Notes: generated by a model not told the origin, from the sequence alone. Shown: positions 8,690 to 17,593, numbered from the stretch's first letter. The stretch is 64,000 nt of DNA from SZUA-444 sp965226565 (GCA_965226565.1 CBDDDI010000004.1:434001-498000); one strand, 5' to 3'. Program-made: numbers and translations.

Positions 8690-10747
8690 TCACTGTATGC
8701 CACGATAATAAAGTCCTCTTGTAAAATTCTTCATTGGTGCAGAAGATCCATTTTCATAGCATTTAATTATCTCATTAATCTCTTTAGAACTTTCATCATT
8801 AAACTTTAACGTAACAAATTTAGCTCCTTTAATTTCGTTCAATCTATCTGCCATATATAAAACATCACAGTTCAAAATCTCAACAGAATCTTTACTACAT
8901 TCAACATTAAAACTTCTGCCAGTTCTATCCGTTATAATCTTCTCACAATTTTTACAACCAACAGCCTGTTTAACAGGACAGTTTACAGTCAACATCAAAG
9001 GCAATTTTCCATAACCAATAATTCCAAAAGGCAAAACATCACCAAGCGAATTAATTTGATTAGTTTTCATCTCAAAAGAAACTGTACAATCTTCAAAACC
9101 AAAATCTTTCAACACTTTTAACGAAGCAGTGTTTAAAATATTAAGACCAAAACCTCCAAAAAGATTCAAATTCAAATCTTTAGCAGTTTTTATATGAGAA
9201 TAATTTTGACATTCTATATTATTAAAACCAAATGATTTTATTTTTTGTACATTTAATATTATTTCATTTTCATCATTCATATACCTTGGAAGGCTAACAA
9301 TAATTTTATTTTTATTAATATCAACATTTTCATGCTTTATAATTTCATCAATTGGAACTATAACATACTCCAATTTATTTATATCAACATCTTTTAATTG
9401 AGATAGTTTTTTAACTTCAATTCTTAACAATTTATCTTTAACAAACTTTGATTTGTTATACTCAAAATCATATTCATTAATATTATAACTATTTGTATAA
9501 TTTTCAATTCTTATTTCATCAAGTTTTTCGCATGCTGTCCTTCTTAAATTATTTAAAGCTGAAGCAGGAACAACAAGATCTTGATCTAAATTAACATTAA
9601 CAGCACCAATTTCATATACTGTATTACCGAGTTTGGACAACTGTTTCGTAACTTGTTCCAAATCGGTAGGCTTATTTCTTGCTTGTTCAGGAACATTTCC
9701 TGTAACACAAACTTGATTATTTTGAGAATCAATTACTTTAAGTTTTGTATTTTTACCTTTTAAAATATCTATTTCAAAATCTATTGCAGTAACCTTGCGT
9801 TCTTTTTTGTAAAGTTGTTGCAATTGTGGAAAAACCTTTTGTGCTGATACAACATCTTCTTTTTGCCTAGTACCAAACATATCTTTACCAGTACTATTTA
9901 AATAATAACCTTGAGTAAAACCAGATCTAGAAAATACAGATTGTAATAATTCCATATCTGGATTTTTATTATCTAAAACTGCTTTACAAGCAGTTACAGC
10001 AGCTGCAACATATTCAGGTCTCTTCATTCTACCTTCAATTTTAAAAGACTTAACACCAATATCTGATAATTCTTTCAAATGATTAATAATTGATAAATCC
10101 TTAAGTGATAAATCAAATCTTTGCTGATTTTCTATAGCAGAAAAGGGAAGTCTGCAAGCTTGAGCACAAAGACCACGATTTGCACTTCTTGAACCTATCA
10201 TCGAGCTCATATAGCATTGTCCAGAAACAGACATGCACAAAGCTCCATGAACAAAAACCTCAATATCAATTCCAGAAGAAATAATATCTTCAAGTTGAGC
10301 CTTAGACATTTCTCTTGCAGCAACAACTCTGCTAATACCATTTTCTTTAGCAAGTAAAGCACCATTTCTAGTATGAATTGTCATTTGAGTTGAAGCATGA
10401 ATAGGCATATTAGGACAAATATGTCTAATAGTATCAACCACACCAATATCTTGAACAATTAACGCATCAATTCCGCAATTACAAGCAAATTCTATTTCTT
10501 TTTTAAGTTCATCAAATTGATCATCAAACACTAAAGTATTAATAGTTTGATAAACTTTCACACCACTTTTATGAGCTGTATTACAAGCAGCAATTAAATC
10601 ATCTCTTGAAAAATTAGTAGCATTTTGCCTAGCAGAAAAACTTTTTCCACCTATGTATACAGCATCAGCTCCACATCTAATAGCAGCATTAAACGATTCA
10701 ATACTACCAGCAGGAGCTAAAATCTCAGCTTGAGATATTTTCTTCAT
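8690..10747 (-). CDS. U32 family protein (RlhA-like, with DUF3656-type C-terminus)
   Basis: A 685-residue member of the peptidase U32 family. Characterised relatives (RlhA and TrhP in E. coli, TrhP1/P2 in Bacillus) take part in prephenate-dependent hydroxylation of 23S rRNA or tRNA rather than proteolysis. The N-terminal TIM-barrel has LAPAGSIESFNAAIRCGADA and VFVHGALCMSVSGQCYMSS, followed by the cysteine group RGLCAQACRLP. A second cysteine pair, VGCKNCEKI, lies near the C-terminus. The long form with a C-terminal extension is closest to the RlhA branch. ATG at 10747 is preferred over TTG at 10759, which directly abuts the AGGTAGG site. It follows zapA, its common neighbour in Firmicutes. 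Confidence 0.88.
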   Translation of the reverse strand: MKKISQAEILAPAGSIESFNAAIRCGADAVYIGGKSFSARQNATNFSRDDLIAACNTAHKSGVKVYQTINTLVFDDQFDELKKEIEFACNCGIDALIVQDIGVVDTIRHICPNMPIHASTQMTIHTRNGALLAKENGISRVVAAREMSKAQLEDIISSGIDIEVFVHGALCMSVSGQCYMSSMIGSRSANRGLCAQACRLPFSAIENQQRFDLSLKDLSIINHLKELSDIGVKSFKIEGRMKRPEYVAAAVTACKAVLDNKNPDMELLQSVFSRSGFTQGYYLNSTGKDMFGTRQKEDVVSAQKVFPQLQQLYKKERKVTAIDFEIDILKGKNTKLKVIDSQNNQVCVTGNVPEQARNKPTDLEQVTKQLSKLGNTVYEIGAVNVNLDQDLVVPASALNNLRRTACEKLDEIRIENYTNSYNINEYDFEYNKSKFVKDKLLRIEVKKLSQLKDVDINKLEYVIVPIDEIIKHENVDINKNKIIVSLPRYMNDENEIILNVQKIKSFGFNNIECQNYSHIKTAKDLNLNLFGGFGLNILNTASLKVLKDFGFEDCTVSFEMKTNQINSLGDVLPFGIIGYGKLPLMLTVNCPVKQAVGCKNCEKIITDRTGRSFNVECSKDSVEILNCDVLYMADRLNEIKGAKFVTLKFNDESSKEINEIIKCYENGSSAPMKNFTRGLYYRGIQ

Positions 10748-10764
10748 TATATAAAACAACCTAC

Positions 10765-11097
10765 CTAAAATCTTCTATATTTATCTAACTTTTCTTCAAG
10801 TTCTCTATTTTTCTTAGAAAGCTCATCACATTTAAGTCTAGCTTTACCAGCATCATCAACATAATCTTTAATTTGAGTTCTAATATTATCTATATTATCA
10901 TTAACTTTTTGAGCTTCATCCAACGCAGATAAAGCTATTAAAATTGCAGCATCAACAACAGAAGCAGCCATTCTACTACTTATCATTTCAGTTAACTGAG
11001 TATCAAGCTGATTAGCTAACTTCAATGTATAATCAGGCGACTCATCTGTTTGCAACGTATATTCTCTGTTATAAATTTTAACCTTAACTTTATTCAT
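10765..11097 (-). CDS. zapA: Cell division protein ZapA
   Basis: A 110-residue ZapA homologue, a cytosolic FtsZ-associated protein that bundles protofilaments at the division ring. The N-terminal half (KVKVKIYNREYTLQTDESPDYTLKLANQLD) is the small globular head typical of ZapA. The C-terminal half from about residue 65 (DNIDNIRTQIKDYVDDAGKA...LEEKLDKYRRF) is a charged coiled coil. It heads the zapA-U32-dut group on the minus strand, with a 17-base gap to the U32 gene start. Confidence 0.9.
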   Translation of the reverse strand: MNKVKVKIYNREYTLQTDESPDYTLKLANQLDTQLTEMISSRMAASVVDAAILIALSALDEAQKVNDNIDNIRTQIKDYVDDAGKARLKCDELSKKNRELEEKLDKYRRF

Positions 11098-11231
11098 CTG
11101 ATTGTCTCTCTTTCTACTAATAGTTATTTCTTACTATTATAATATATTTTCTATTATAAATAAAGAGTTATTTCATAAATGGCATCTAATAGTCAATTTC
11201 ACATAAAAAATAAATAAAATCTTTAAATATA

Positions 11232-11260
11232 TTGACAAAATATGCACAAGAATGTAAAAT
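11232..11260 (+). promoter_or_regulatory. Near-consensus sigma-A promoter with no downstream gene
   Basis: TTGACA (11232-11237), 17-base spacer, TAAAAT (11255-11260). Expected transcription start near 11267. The next plus-strand gene begins 800 bases away, and a minus-strand gene lies in between. Confidence 0.6.
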
Positions 11261-11463
11261 AATAATATAAGCTAAAACAATGGGTTGTCGGAATCAATCA
11301 CAAAATGTCCAAACAAAAAATGTCATTTGTTAATATTTATCGAAAATAAAGTTAAATATTAAAACTGTGTCTCGTATTATTAAAACTTTTTTCTTTTTGC
11401 GTTAAAACATCATGAAAGACAGGTGATTTGTGGAATATAAAAATCTTTTTTTAAATATAATAA

Positions 11464-11490
11464 TAAAAACACCTATCATAAAGATAAGTG
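11464..11490 (-). terminator. Intrinsic terminator of the Nudix gene
   Basis: Stem CACTTATC/GATAGGTG (one G-T pair) with a five-base loop at 11470-11490, followed on the minus strand by a T5 run, ten bases after the stop codon. Confidence 0.8.
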
Positions 11491-11499
11491 CTTTATTAA

Positions 11500-11904
11500 T
11501 TAACTAATTACCGTTTTCGCTTTATTAACTATACTCCGATCGTTCTCATAAGTAAGTACAGTTAAAGCATATCCAATTTCTACCCATTTAATTTCAGAAA
11601 TTTCTTCTTCCTGTGGAATCAAATCATAGTTTTTAGCTCGGGCTACAAAATAAACTACTATTTTTTGAGTGTCTTTTTTTGGAGAATAACATACTGTTTC
11701 TCTAAAAGTAGGGTCTATGATAACATCTAGATTAGTTTCTTCTTTTATTTCTCTTAAAGCAGTTTCAATTTCAGTCTCACCATTTTCAACATGACCTTTA
11801 GGAAAAGACCAATGTCCACTATTCACATGCTTAAGTAATAAAATTTCTGTATTACCGTGATACTTTCGATAAACAATAGCACCACACGATTTTTCGTTTA
11901 TCAT
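11500..11904 (-). CDS. Nudix hydrolase, Ap4A hydrolase-like
   Basis: A 134-residue Nudix protein. The Nudix box runs from Gly37 to Leu59 (GHVENGETEIETALREIKEE then TNL); the last box glycine is replaced by Asn58. The flanking pattern SCGAIVYR, ILLLKH and GHWSFPKGHVE is typical of asymmetrical bis(5'-nucleosyl)-tetraphosphatases (NUDT2/Ap4A hydrolase type), which clear dinucleoside polyphosphates. Start ATG at 11904, with AAAGGA eight or so bases upstream; the longer open frame has no ribosome site. It is monocistronic with its own terminator. The exact substrate is an inference from the subfamily pattern. Confidence 0.88.
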   Translation of the reverse strand: MINEKSCGAIVYRKYHGNTEILLLKHVNSGHWSFPKGHVENGETEIETALREIKEETNLDVIIDPTFRETVCYSPKKDTQKIVVYFVARAKNYDLIPQEEEISEIKWVEIGYALTVLTYENDRSIVNKAKTVIS

Positions 11905-12071
11905 AAAAATAGTCCTTTCTTTAAAAATAAATCCGTATATATTATACCACAAATATTTTAATTTGTCTTTAACAAAGATGGATTTTTAAAATCAAACCAA
12001 ATATTAGTATAGAGAGTGTAATATTTGGCAACAATCATTAATATTAATATTTTAGAAAAGGGGAAACAACT

Positions 12072-12359
12072 ATGGAAATCGCAAAAAAACGCATACCTTT
12101 CATTAGCAATCTATTTCGTCACTCTGATCAACGCAAAGCTGATGAAATCCAATTTAATGAAAACAGAAACTTTTTGAACGAAGTTAAGGACATTTTAGCA
12201 CAAATCGAATGTATTCAATGTAAATTCAGTTATGCAACAACTGATGAAATTATTGACGCTTTAATTTATGAGGAAAAAGCGCTTCAATCAAGATATTCAC
12301 AACTTTTACAATACGCTAGACAAAATAACATCTCAATGATTGGACTTAACGCAAACTAA
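12072..12359 (+). CDS. DUF2508 (YaaL-like) protein
   Basis: A 95-residue, mostly helical soluble protein. The motif LNEVKDILAQIECIQCKFSYATTDEIIDALIYEEKALQSRY matches in pattern the DUF2508/YaaL family, whose members sit beside bofA near the origin in Bacillus and many Clostridia. Function is unknown. An AAAAGGGG site precedes the ATG. The 12-base gap to bofA indicates a two-gene operon. It is one of the few plus-strand genes left of the origin, that is, against the replication direction there. Confidence 0.8.
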   Translation: MEIAKKRIPFISNLFRHSDQRKADEIQFNENRNFLNEVKDILAQIECIQCKFSYATTDEIIDALIYEEKALQSRYSQLLQYARQNNISMIGLNAN

Positions 12360-12371
12360 GAGGAGCGAGAC

Positions 12372-12620
12372 ATGACATTTTTTTACTCATTGGGAATAGC
12401 AATCACTGTGATAATGTTTATTATCTACTTAAAATCGAAACATCCAATTAAGAACGCGTTAAAAGGTATGATTTCAGGAGTATCGGTGCTTCTGATTTTA
12501 TATTTTTTCGGATCTCATATTAATATACAGTTAGATATTTCACATTTTAACACTGCTGTATCACTAATTTTAGGAATACCAGGAGTTTTAGCATTAGTTT
12601 TTGCAAAGATTTTACTTTAA
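12372..12620 (+). CDS. bofA: BofA-like inhibitor of pro-sigma-K processing
   Basis: An 82-residue membrane protein with two or three hydrophobic segments (about 5-20, 37-49, 62-80). The family core is visible as HPIKNALKGMISGVSVLLILYFFG followed by a C-terminal LILGIPGVLALVFAKILL; the GIPG turn is a family hallmark. In Bacillus, BofA holds the SpoIVFB intramembrane protease inactive in the outer forespore membrane until the mother cell is ready to process pro-sigma-K. GAGGAG precedes the ATG. Its TAA overlaps the stop codon of convergent tatD by four bases (TTAA). Confidence 0.88.
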   Translation: MTFFYSLGIAITVIMFIIYLKSKHPIKNALKGMISGVSVLLILYFFGSHINIQLDISHFNTAVSLILGIPGVLALVFAKILL

Positions 12621-13384
12621 TTAATTTTAAATAAAGTCTTTGCATTTTTATTTGTAATATCCAAAACTTCTTGAGTATCTATACCTTTTAGCTGAGAAAC
12701 AACTTCAGCTACATAAGCAATCATATCTGAAGTGCATCTTTTACCTCTGTTTGGAACAGGTGCCATAAATGGACAATCTGTTTCTAACAAAAGCTTGTCA
12801 ATAGGCATCATTTTAACAACAGCTTTGGCTTTTTCAGATTTTGGAAATGTTAAAACTCCAGTAAAACTAATATACATTCCAATATCCAAAACTTCTTTGG
12901 CTGTTTCAACTGAACCAGAAAAGCAATGTACAACACCTTTTGGTTTGTATTTTCTAAGCAATGTCATACAATCATTTGTTGCTTCTCTACAATGTACTAT
13001 TATTGGCAAATCTAATTTTTTAGCAAGTTTAATTTGCTCTTCAAAAACTTCAAGTTGTTTTTGTTTAGTTTCTTTAGTCCAATAATAATCAAGTCCTATT
13101 TCTCCAATAGCAACAACTTTTTCATTCTCACAAAACTTTTCAAGTTTCAAAATATAATCATCTTGAACTTTTTCAACATTTTCAGGATGAATTCCAACTG
13201 AAGTGTAATAAAAATCATACTTTTTTGATGTTAAAATTCCAAATTCACAGCTTTTTATATCAATAGCTGCGTGAATTATATTACTTACACCAAGTTTAGG
13301 CAATTTTTTCAACACTTCATCCAAATCATTGTTGAAAGATTTATCATCATAATGAGAATGACTATCAAAAATATTCTTATACAT
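12617..13384 (-). CDS. tatD: TatD family metal-dependent hydrolase (DNase)
   Basis: A 255-residue TatD-type TIM-barrel hydrolase. Members remove nucleotides from DNA 3' ends and have been linked to oxidative DNA repair, but physiological roles vary. Metal-binding motifs are visible: FDSHSHYDD at the N-terminus, GEIGLDYYW, PIIVHCREA, VVHCFSGS and LLLETDCPFMAP. Length is typical. The gene shares four bases at its stop with convergent bofA. In Firmicutes tatD often accompanies metG; here it stands alone, with metG about 31 kb away. Confidence 0.93.
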   Translation of the reverse strand: MYKNIFDSHSHYDDKSFNNDLDEVLKKLPKLGVSNIIHAAIDIKSCEFGILTSKKYDFYYTSVGIHPENVEKVQDDYILKLEKFCENEKVVAIGEIGLDYYWTKETKQKQLEVFEEQIKLAKKLDLPIIVHCREATNDCMTLLRKYKPKGVVHCFSGSVETAKEVLDIGMYISFTGVLTFPKSEKAKAVVKMMPIDKLLLETDCPFMAPVPNRGKRCTSDMIAYVAEVVSQLKGIDTQEVLDITNKNAKTLFKIN

Positions 13385-13488
13385 AATTACTCTCCAAAAT
13401 TAAACTAAAATACTAATATATATTATAAACTATTCTTACAATGATATCACAATTAAAATAACATTGTCAAGAAATTTCTAACTAAAAT

Positions 13489-13518
13489 AAAGAACAACCA
13501 AAAATATGGTTGTTCTTT
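13489..13518 (-). terminator. Intrinsic terminator of guaB
   Basis: Stem AAAGAACAACCA (13489-13500) with TGGTTGTTCTTT (13507-13518), six-base loop, followed on the minus strand by a T-rich stretch. It lies nine bases beyond the guaB stop. Confidence 0.85.
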
Positions 13519-13526
13519 TACATAGA

Positions 13527-15002
13527 TTATAATTGAGCACTGTAATTTGGTGCTTCTTTTGTGATGTAAATATCATGTGGATGACTTTCTTTTAGTCCAG
13601 CACCTGTGATTTTTACAAACTTAGCAGTTTCTTGCAATACAGGTATAGTTTCTGCACCACAATAGCCCATTCCTGAACGTATTCCACCAACAAGTTGATA
13701 AATTGTTTCAGACAATGTTCCTTTATAAGGTACACGTCCTTCAACTCCTTCTGGAACTAGTTTTCTGCTGTTTTCTTGAAAGTATCTATCTTTACTTCCT
13801 GAAGCCATAGCTCCCATACTTCCCATACCACGATATACTTTAAAGCTTCTACCATGATAAATTTCTGTAGCACCAGGAGATTCTTCACATCCTGCTAACA
13901 ATGAACCAAGCATAACAACATCAGCTCCTGCTGATAAAGCTTTTACTATATCTCCAGAATATTTAATTCCTCCATCTGCAATAACAGGAATACCATATTT
14001 TGATGCAACACAAGCAACATCATAAACTGCTGTTATTTGTGGAACACCTATTCCAGCAACAACACGTGTTGTACATATTGAACCAGGTCCTATACCTACT
14101 TTTAATGCACTTGCTCCTGCTTTTATCAAATCTTCAGCAGCCTCAGCTGTAGCAATATTACCAGCAATAATAGGAATATGAGGAAAAGCTTCTTTTACTT
14201 TTCTAATACAATTTAAAATATTAATACTATGTCCATGAGCACTATCCAATACAAATACATCAACTTGTGCTTCTGCCAACGCTTTTGCTCTTTCAAGAAC
14301 ATCAGCAGTTACACCAAGAGCAGCTCCACAAAGCAATCTTCCGCCTTTATCTCTTGCTGAATTTGGATATTGAACTGCTTTCTCAATATCTTTTATAGTA
14401 ATCAAACCTTTTAAATAGCCGTTTTCATCAACAAGAGGTAATTTTTCAATTTTGCGTTCCATTAAAATGTTTTGTGCCTGTTTTAAAGTTGTTCCAACAC
14501 CTGCTGTTACTAAATTTTCATGTGTCATAACATCAGCAATTTTTATATTAAAATCAGTCAAGAATCTTAAGTCACGGTTTGTTAATATACCAACCAATTT
14601 GCCTTTTTTATCAACAATAGGCACACCAGAAATCTTATATTTTGCCATCAAATCATTTGCATCATAAACATAATGATCAGCTGTTAATGAAAATGGATTT
14701 ACAATAACACCATTTTCTGATCTCTTTACTTTGTCAACTTCTTCAGCTTGTTGTTGTATCGTCATATTTTTATGAACAATACCAATTCCACCTTCACGTG
14801 CAATAGCAATAGCCATTTTTGATTCTGTTACAGTATCCATAGCTGCAGTCATTATAGGAGTGTTTAGTTTGATTTCGCCTGCAAGCGTTGTACCTAATTT
14901 AACCAAGTTTGGTGTCACTTCTGATTTGCCAGGAATAAGCAAAACATCATCAAATGTTAAACCTTCCTTTGTAAATTTTTTGCTGAATTCTGTTTCCAAC
15001 AT
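13527..15002 (-). CDS. guaB: Inosine-5'-monophosphate dehydrogenase
   Basis: IMPDH oxidises IMP to XMP with NAD+, the committed step of GMP synthesis, in the cytoplasm. At 491 residues it has the full TIM barrel with an inserted pair of CBS domains at about 95-210. The catalytic loop GIGPGSICTTR carries the active-site Cys310. The phosphate and K+ loops (IADGGIKYSGDIVKAL, MGSMGAMASGS) and the flap Arg-Tyr region are intact. ATG at 15002 follows a GGAGGAA site. It is monocistronic: its own promoter (15044-15072) and terminator are visible. No purine riboswitch core was recognised in the short leader. Confidence 0.98.
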   Translation of the reverse strand: MLETEFSKKFTKEGLTFDDVLLIPGKSEVTPNLVKLGTTLAGEIKLNTPIMTAAMDTVTESKMAIAIAREGGIGIVHKNMTIQQQAEEVDKVKRSENGVIVNPFSLTADHYVYDANDLMAKYKISGVPIVDKKGKLVGILTNRDLRFLTDFNIKIADVMTHENLVTAGVGTTLKQAQNILMERKIEKLPLVDENGYLKGLITIKDIEKAVQYPNSARDKGGRLLCGAALGVTADVLERAKALAEAQVDVFVLDSAHGHSINILNCIRKVKEAFPHIPIIAGNIATAEAAEDLIKAGASALKVGIGPGSICTTRVVAGIGVPQITAVYDVACVASKYGIPVIADGGIKYSGDIVKALSAGADVVMLGSLLAGCEESPGATEIYHGRSFKVYRGMGSMGAMASGSKDRYFQENSRKLVPEGVEGRVPYKGTLSETIYQLVGGIRSGMGYCGAETIPVLQETAKFVKITGAGLKESHPHDIYITKEAPNYSAQL

Positions 15003-15043
15003 TTTATATTCCTCCTGCTAAATTGATAAATATTATTCTTTTC

Positions 15044-15072
15044 ATAATACAAGATCCTTTAATATTTGTCAA
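15044..15072 (-). promoter_or_regulatory. guaB promoter
   Basis: On the minus strand TTGACA (complement of 15067-15072), 17-base spacer, TATTAT (complement of 15044-15049), giving a leader of roughly 35 bases before the guaB ATG. Confidence 0.75.
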
Positions 15073-15233
15073 TAAAAATAGATTAAATATTTGATTTTTT
15101 ATATAATGATATTTTATATTAATTAAGGTCATTTTATGTGCAATTTAACAACAACATATTTGTGATGTATAAATCATATAATATATTACAATCAGTATAT
15201 ATAGCGATTTTTTGAATCATTTTTTATATTTTT

Positions 15234-15399
15234 CTTTCAACATAGTCATGTTTGCATTGTTGAAAACTTTTTTATCTTCTTTTATACAAATTTTTTAATT
15301 AATATACCACGTTATGCCTTTAACAACAAGGTTTGAGAGCAAATAGCTAAAATTTCATAATTTCAAGTTTTCAACATTGTTTTTATAAATTGTTGAAAA
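15234..15399. repeat. Left satellite cluster of TTTTCAACA (DnaA-box-like) 9-mers
   Basis: The 529-base gap between guaB and the thioesterase gene has no protein gene but holds four copies of the 9-mer found at oriC: CTTTCAACA at 15234-15242 (plus), TGTTGAAAA at 15258-15266 (minus), TTTTCAACA at 15368-15376 (plus) and TGTTGAAAA at 15391-15399 (minus). The last two form a larger inverted repeat with 12-base arms AAGTTTTCAACA/TGTTGAAAACTT. By analogy with DnaA-box clusters outside oriC in Bacillus, this could titrate DnaA or regulate nearby transcription. Confidence 0.55.
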
Positions 15400-15493
15400 C
15401 TTTTCTGCTGCAGTTTTTTCTAACAATTATTATTCAATATGATAATTTTTGAGCAATTACCTTATATTTCATCAATAAAAAACAATAATATTT

Positions 15494-15531
15494 AAACTCT
15501 TTGATTTTTAAAAACCAAAGAGTTTATTTTT
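15494..15531. terminator. Bidirectional terminator-like hairpin after the thioesterase gene
   Basis: AAACTCTTTG (15494-15503) pairs with CAAAGAGTTT (15515-15524). The stronger T run is on the plus-strand side (ATTTTTTTATTT); the minus-strand side is T-rich but interrupted. It sits directly after the thioesterase stop codon. Confidence 0.7.
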
Positions 15532-16260
15532 TTATTTATATATTATTTCTGATTCAAAGCATACTTTCTCATTAACTTTTCCAACAATAATTGTTGTGTT
15601 ATCCAAAACTGTTGAATACAATTCTATTGTATCATTTAAAACAGCTTCAGAAACATAGTTAATTCTAAAATTATCAATATCTTTTTCACACTCTGATTTT
15701 GCCAAAACATCCATAATCACATCAGAATAAAAAGCATTATACAAATGACCATTTCCATCTATATCACTAATATTAACTAACTTTTTGCCTACTAATTTAG
15801 TATCATTATATTTAATTTTACCAATAGGATTCGCTATACTTTGTTTTTCTTCAATACATGGCATATTAAATTCATAATGATTTGGTTTATAAATTTTTCT
15901 TGTATTAGGATTTGCTAAAATCCATCCATTAACCATACTGATTACAACTTTGCCATCTTTATCTACAAACTCAGTTCCTCTTAAAAATAATGCGCCTTGT
16001 TTTCCACATTCCCAAGTTCTCACAATAAGCTCTTCTTGTTCTTGTGGATATCTAACTATTTTCAAACTTATCCTTGAAAGTAAAAATACCATTTCTTTTT
16101 TCCAAAGAAATTCATGTGTAAAACCTTTTACAGTATAATCACGTCCTGCAATCTCAGCAGAATATTTTAATATAGAAGACAATCTCATTCTTCCTTTAAA
16201 ATCACAATCAAAAAATCTTACTCTTTCGTTTACTTCAAAAACACCATTGTTTTCGTTCAT
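15532..16260 (-). CDS. Acyl-ACP thioesterase (FatA/FatB-type)
   Basis: A 242-residue double hot-dog protein of the acyl-ACP thioesterase family, releasing free fatty acids from acyl-carrier protein. The first half has the start of the hot-dog fold (RFFDCDFKGRMRLSSILKYSAEIAGRDYT) and the strand pattern LSRISLKIVRYPQEQEELIVRTW. The second half repeats it with VNISDIDGNGHLYNAFYSDVIMDVL, where Asp, Asn and His correspond to the catalytic region D-x-N-x-H-V-N. It lies 12 bases downstream of serS on the same strand and so is probably cotranscribed with it, though functionally unrelated. Confidence 0.87.
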   Translation of the reverse strand: MNENNGVFEVNERVRFFDCDFKGRMRLSSILKYSAEIAGRDYTVKGFTHEFLWKKEMVFLLSRISLKIVRYPQEQEELIVRTWECGKQGALFLRGTEFVDKDGKVVISMVNGWILANPNTRKIYKPNHYEFNMPCIEEKQSIANPIGKIKYNDTKLVGKKLVNISDIDGNGHLYNAFYSDVIMDVLAKSECEKDIDNFRINYVSEAVLNDTIELYSTVLDNTTIIVGKVNEKVCFESEIIYK

Positions 16261-16272
16261 TCCATAACCTTC

Positions 16273-17553
16273 TTATTTTATAACTTCTTTTCCGCCCATA
16301 TACATTCTTAATGCTTCTGGTATTCTTACACTACCATCTTCATTCAAATTGTTCTCAAGAAAAGCAATAAGCATTCTTGGTGGTGCAACAACTGTATTAT
16401 TAAGAGTATGTGCAAAATATTTTTTACCATCCTCAGATTTAACTCTTATACCTAATCTTCTAGCTTGAGCATCACCTAAATTAGAACAACTTCCAACTTC
16501 AAAATATTTCTTTTGTCTTGGACTCCAAGCTTCAACGTCTATACTTTTAATTTTCAAATCTGCTAAATCTCCAGAACAACATTCCAAAGTTCTAACAGGA
16601 ATATCAAGAGTTCTGAAAAACTCAACAGTATTATTATAAAGCTTTTCAAACCATTCTTTGCTTTCTTCTGGTTTACAAACAACAACCATCTCTTGTTTTT
16701 CAAACTGATGGATTCTATAAACACCACGTTCTTCAATTCCATGAGCTCCAACTTCTTTTCTAAAACAAGGTGAATAGCTTGTCATTGTTTGAGGCAAATC
16801 TTCCTCTTTATTTATAGTATTAATAAATTTACCAATCATTGAGTGTTCACTTGTTCCGATAAGATACAAATCTTCACCTTCAATTTTATACATCATATCT
16901 TCCATTTCAGCAAAACTCATAACACCAGTTACAACATTACTTCTAATCATGAAAGGAGGAATATAATATGTGAATCCTTTATCGATCATAAAATCTCTAG
17001 CATATGACAATATTCCAGAATGCAAACGTGCTATATCTCCGCAGAAATAATAAAAACCATTTCCACTTGTTTTTCTAGCACTTTCTATATCAACACCTCT
17101 AAGTTTTTCCATAATCTCAACATGATATGGAATCTCATATTCAGGTACAAAAGGCTCACCAATTTTTTCTACTTCAACATTTTCGCTATCATCTTTACCA
17201 ATAGGAACACTATCATCAATAATATTAGGAATAACAAGCATCATTTTTTTAATTTCAGCTTCAAGTTCAACTTCTTTTTTTGAGAAATTTTCTAAATCTT
17301 TAGCAATTTGAGAAACTTCTTTTTTAACTTCTTCAGCTTCATCTTTTTTACCTTGACTCATCAAATTACCAATTTGTTTGCTTATAACATTACGTTTGTT
17401 TCTTAATGAATCACAATCAGTTTTTATTTTACGATATTCAACATCATATTCTCTTACTTTATCAACAAGCTCAAGTTTATCATCTTGAAACTTCTTTTTA
17501 ATATTTTCTTTAACTATCTCTGGATTTTCTCTTATCAACTTAATATCTATCAT
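16273..17553 (-). CDS. serS: Seryl-tRNA synthetase
   Basis: Class II synthetase charging tRNA-Ser (and tRNA-Sec where present). At 426 residues it has the N-terminal antiparallel coiled-coil arm for tRNA binding (about residues 25-105, rich in K and E) and the catalytic core with motif 2 (SPCFRKEVGAHGIEERGVYRIHQFEK) and motif 3 (LNNTVVAPPRMLIAFLENN). The serine-binding TSEHSMIG stretch is also visible. ATG at 17553 follows GGAGAA. It sits 45 bases after parB, and a parS site fills that gap; no T-box leader is present, so regulation may follow the parA-parB transcript. Confidence 0.98.
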   Translation of the reverse strand: MIDIKLIRENPEIVKENIKKKFQDDKLELVDKVREYDVEYRKIKTDCDSLRNKRNVISKQIGNLMSQGKKDEAEEVKKEVSQIAKDLENFSKKEVELEAEIKKMMLVIPNIIDDSVPIGKDDSENVEVEKIGEPFVPEYEIPYHVEIMEKLRGVDIESARKTSGNGFYYFCGDIARLHSGILSYARDFMIDKGFTYYIPPFMIRSNVVTGVMSFAEMEDMMYKIEGEDLYLIGTSEHSMIGKFINTINKEEDLPQTMTSYSPCFRKEVGAHGIEERGVYRIHQFEKQEMVVVCKPEESKEWFEKLYNNTVEFFRTLDIPVRTLECCSGDLADLKIKSIDVEAWSPRQKKYFEVGSCSNLGDAQARRLGIRVKSEDGKKYFAHTLNNTVVAPPRMLIAFLENNLNEDGSVRIPEALRMYMGGKEVIK

Positions 17554-17577
17554 GTTTTTCTCCTTACAAACTGCTCA

Positions 17578-17593
17578 TGTTCCACGTGGAACA
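17578..17593. promoter_or_regulatory. parS site 1
   Basis: Perfect 16-bp palindrome TGTTCCACGTGGAACA, a close variant of the Bacillus parS TGTTTCACGTGAAACA. It lies between parB and serS and is one of three identical copies in the window. Expected to be the ParB (Spo0J) loading site. Confidence 0.92.

Larger units (their letters stand above)
11098..11499. other. Intergenic region with an orphan promoter and an AT hairpin
   Basis: About 400 bases without a recognisable protein gene, between zapA (minus, leaving leftward) and the Nudix gene (minus, ending at 11500). It holds a near-consensus plus-strand promoter at 11232-11260 with no gene downstream, a perfect 10-bp AT-only hairpin (TTAATATTTA at 11331-11340 with its complement near 11353), and the Nudix terminator at 11464-11490. 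A small RNA is possible; no known RNA family was recognised. Confidence 0.4.

Noticed and set aside
15003..15073. Purine riboswitch before guaB
   Set aside because: The leader between promoter and start codon is only about 35 bases, too short for the aptamer.
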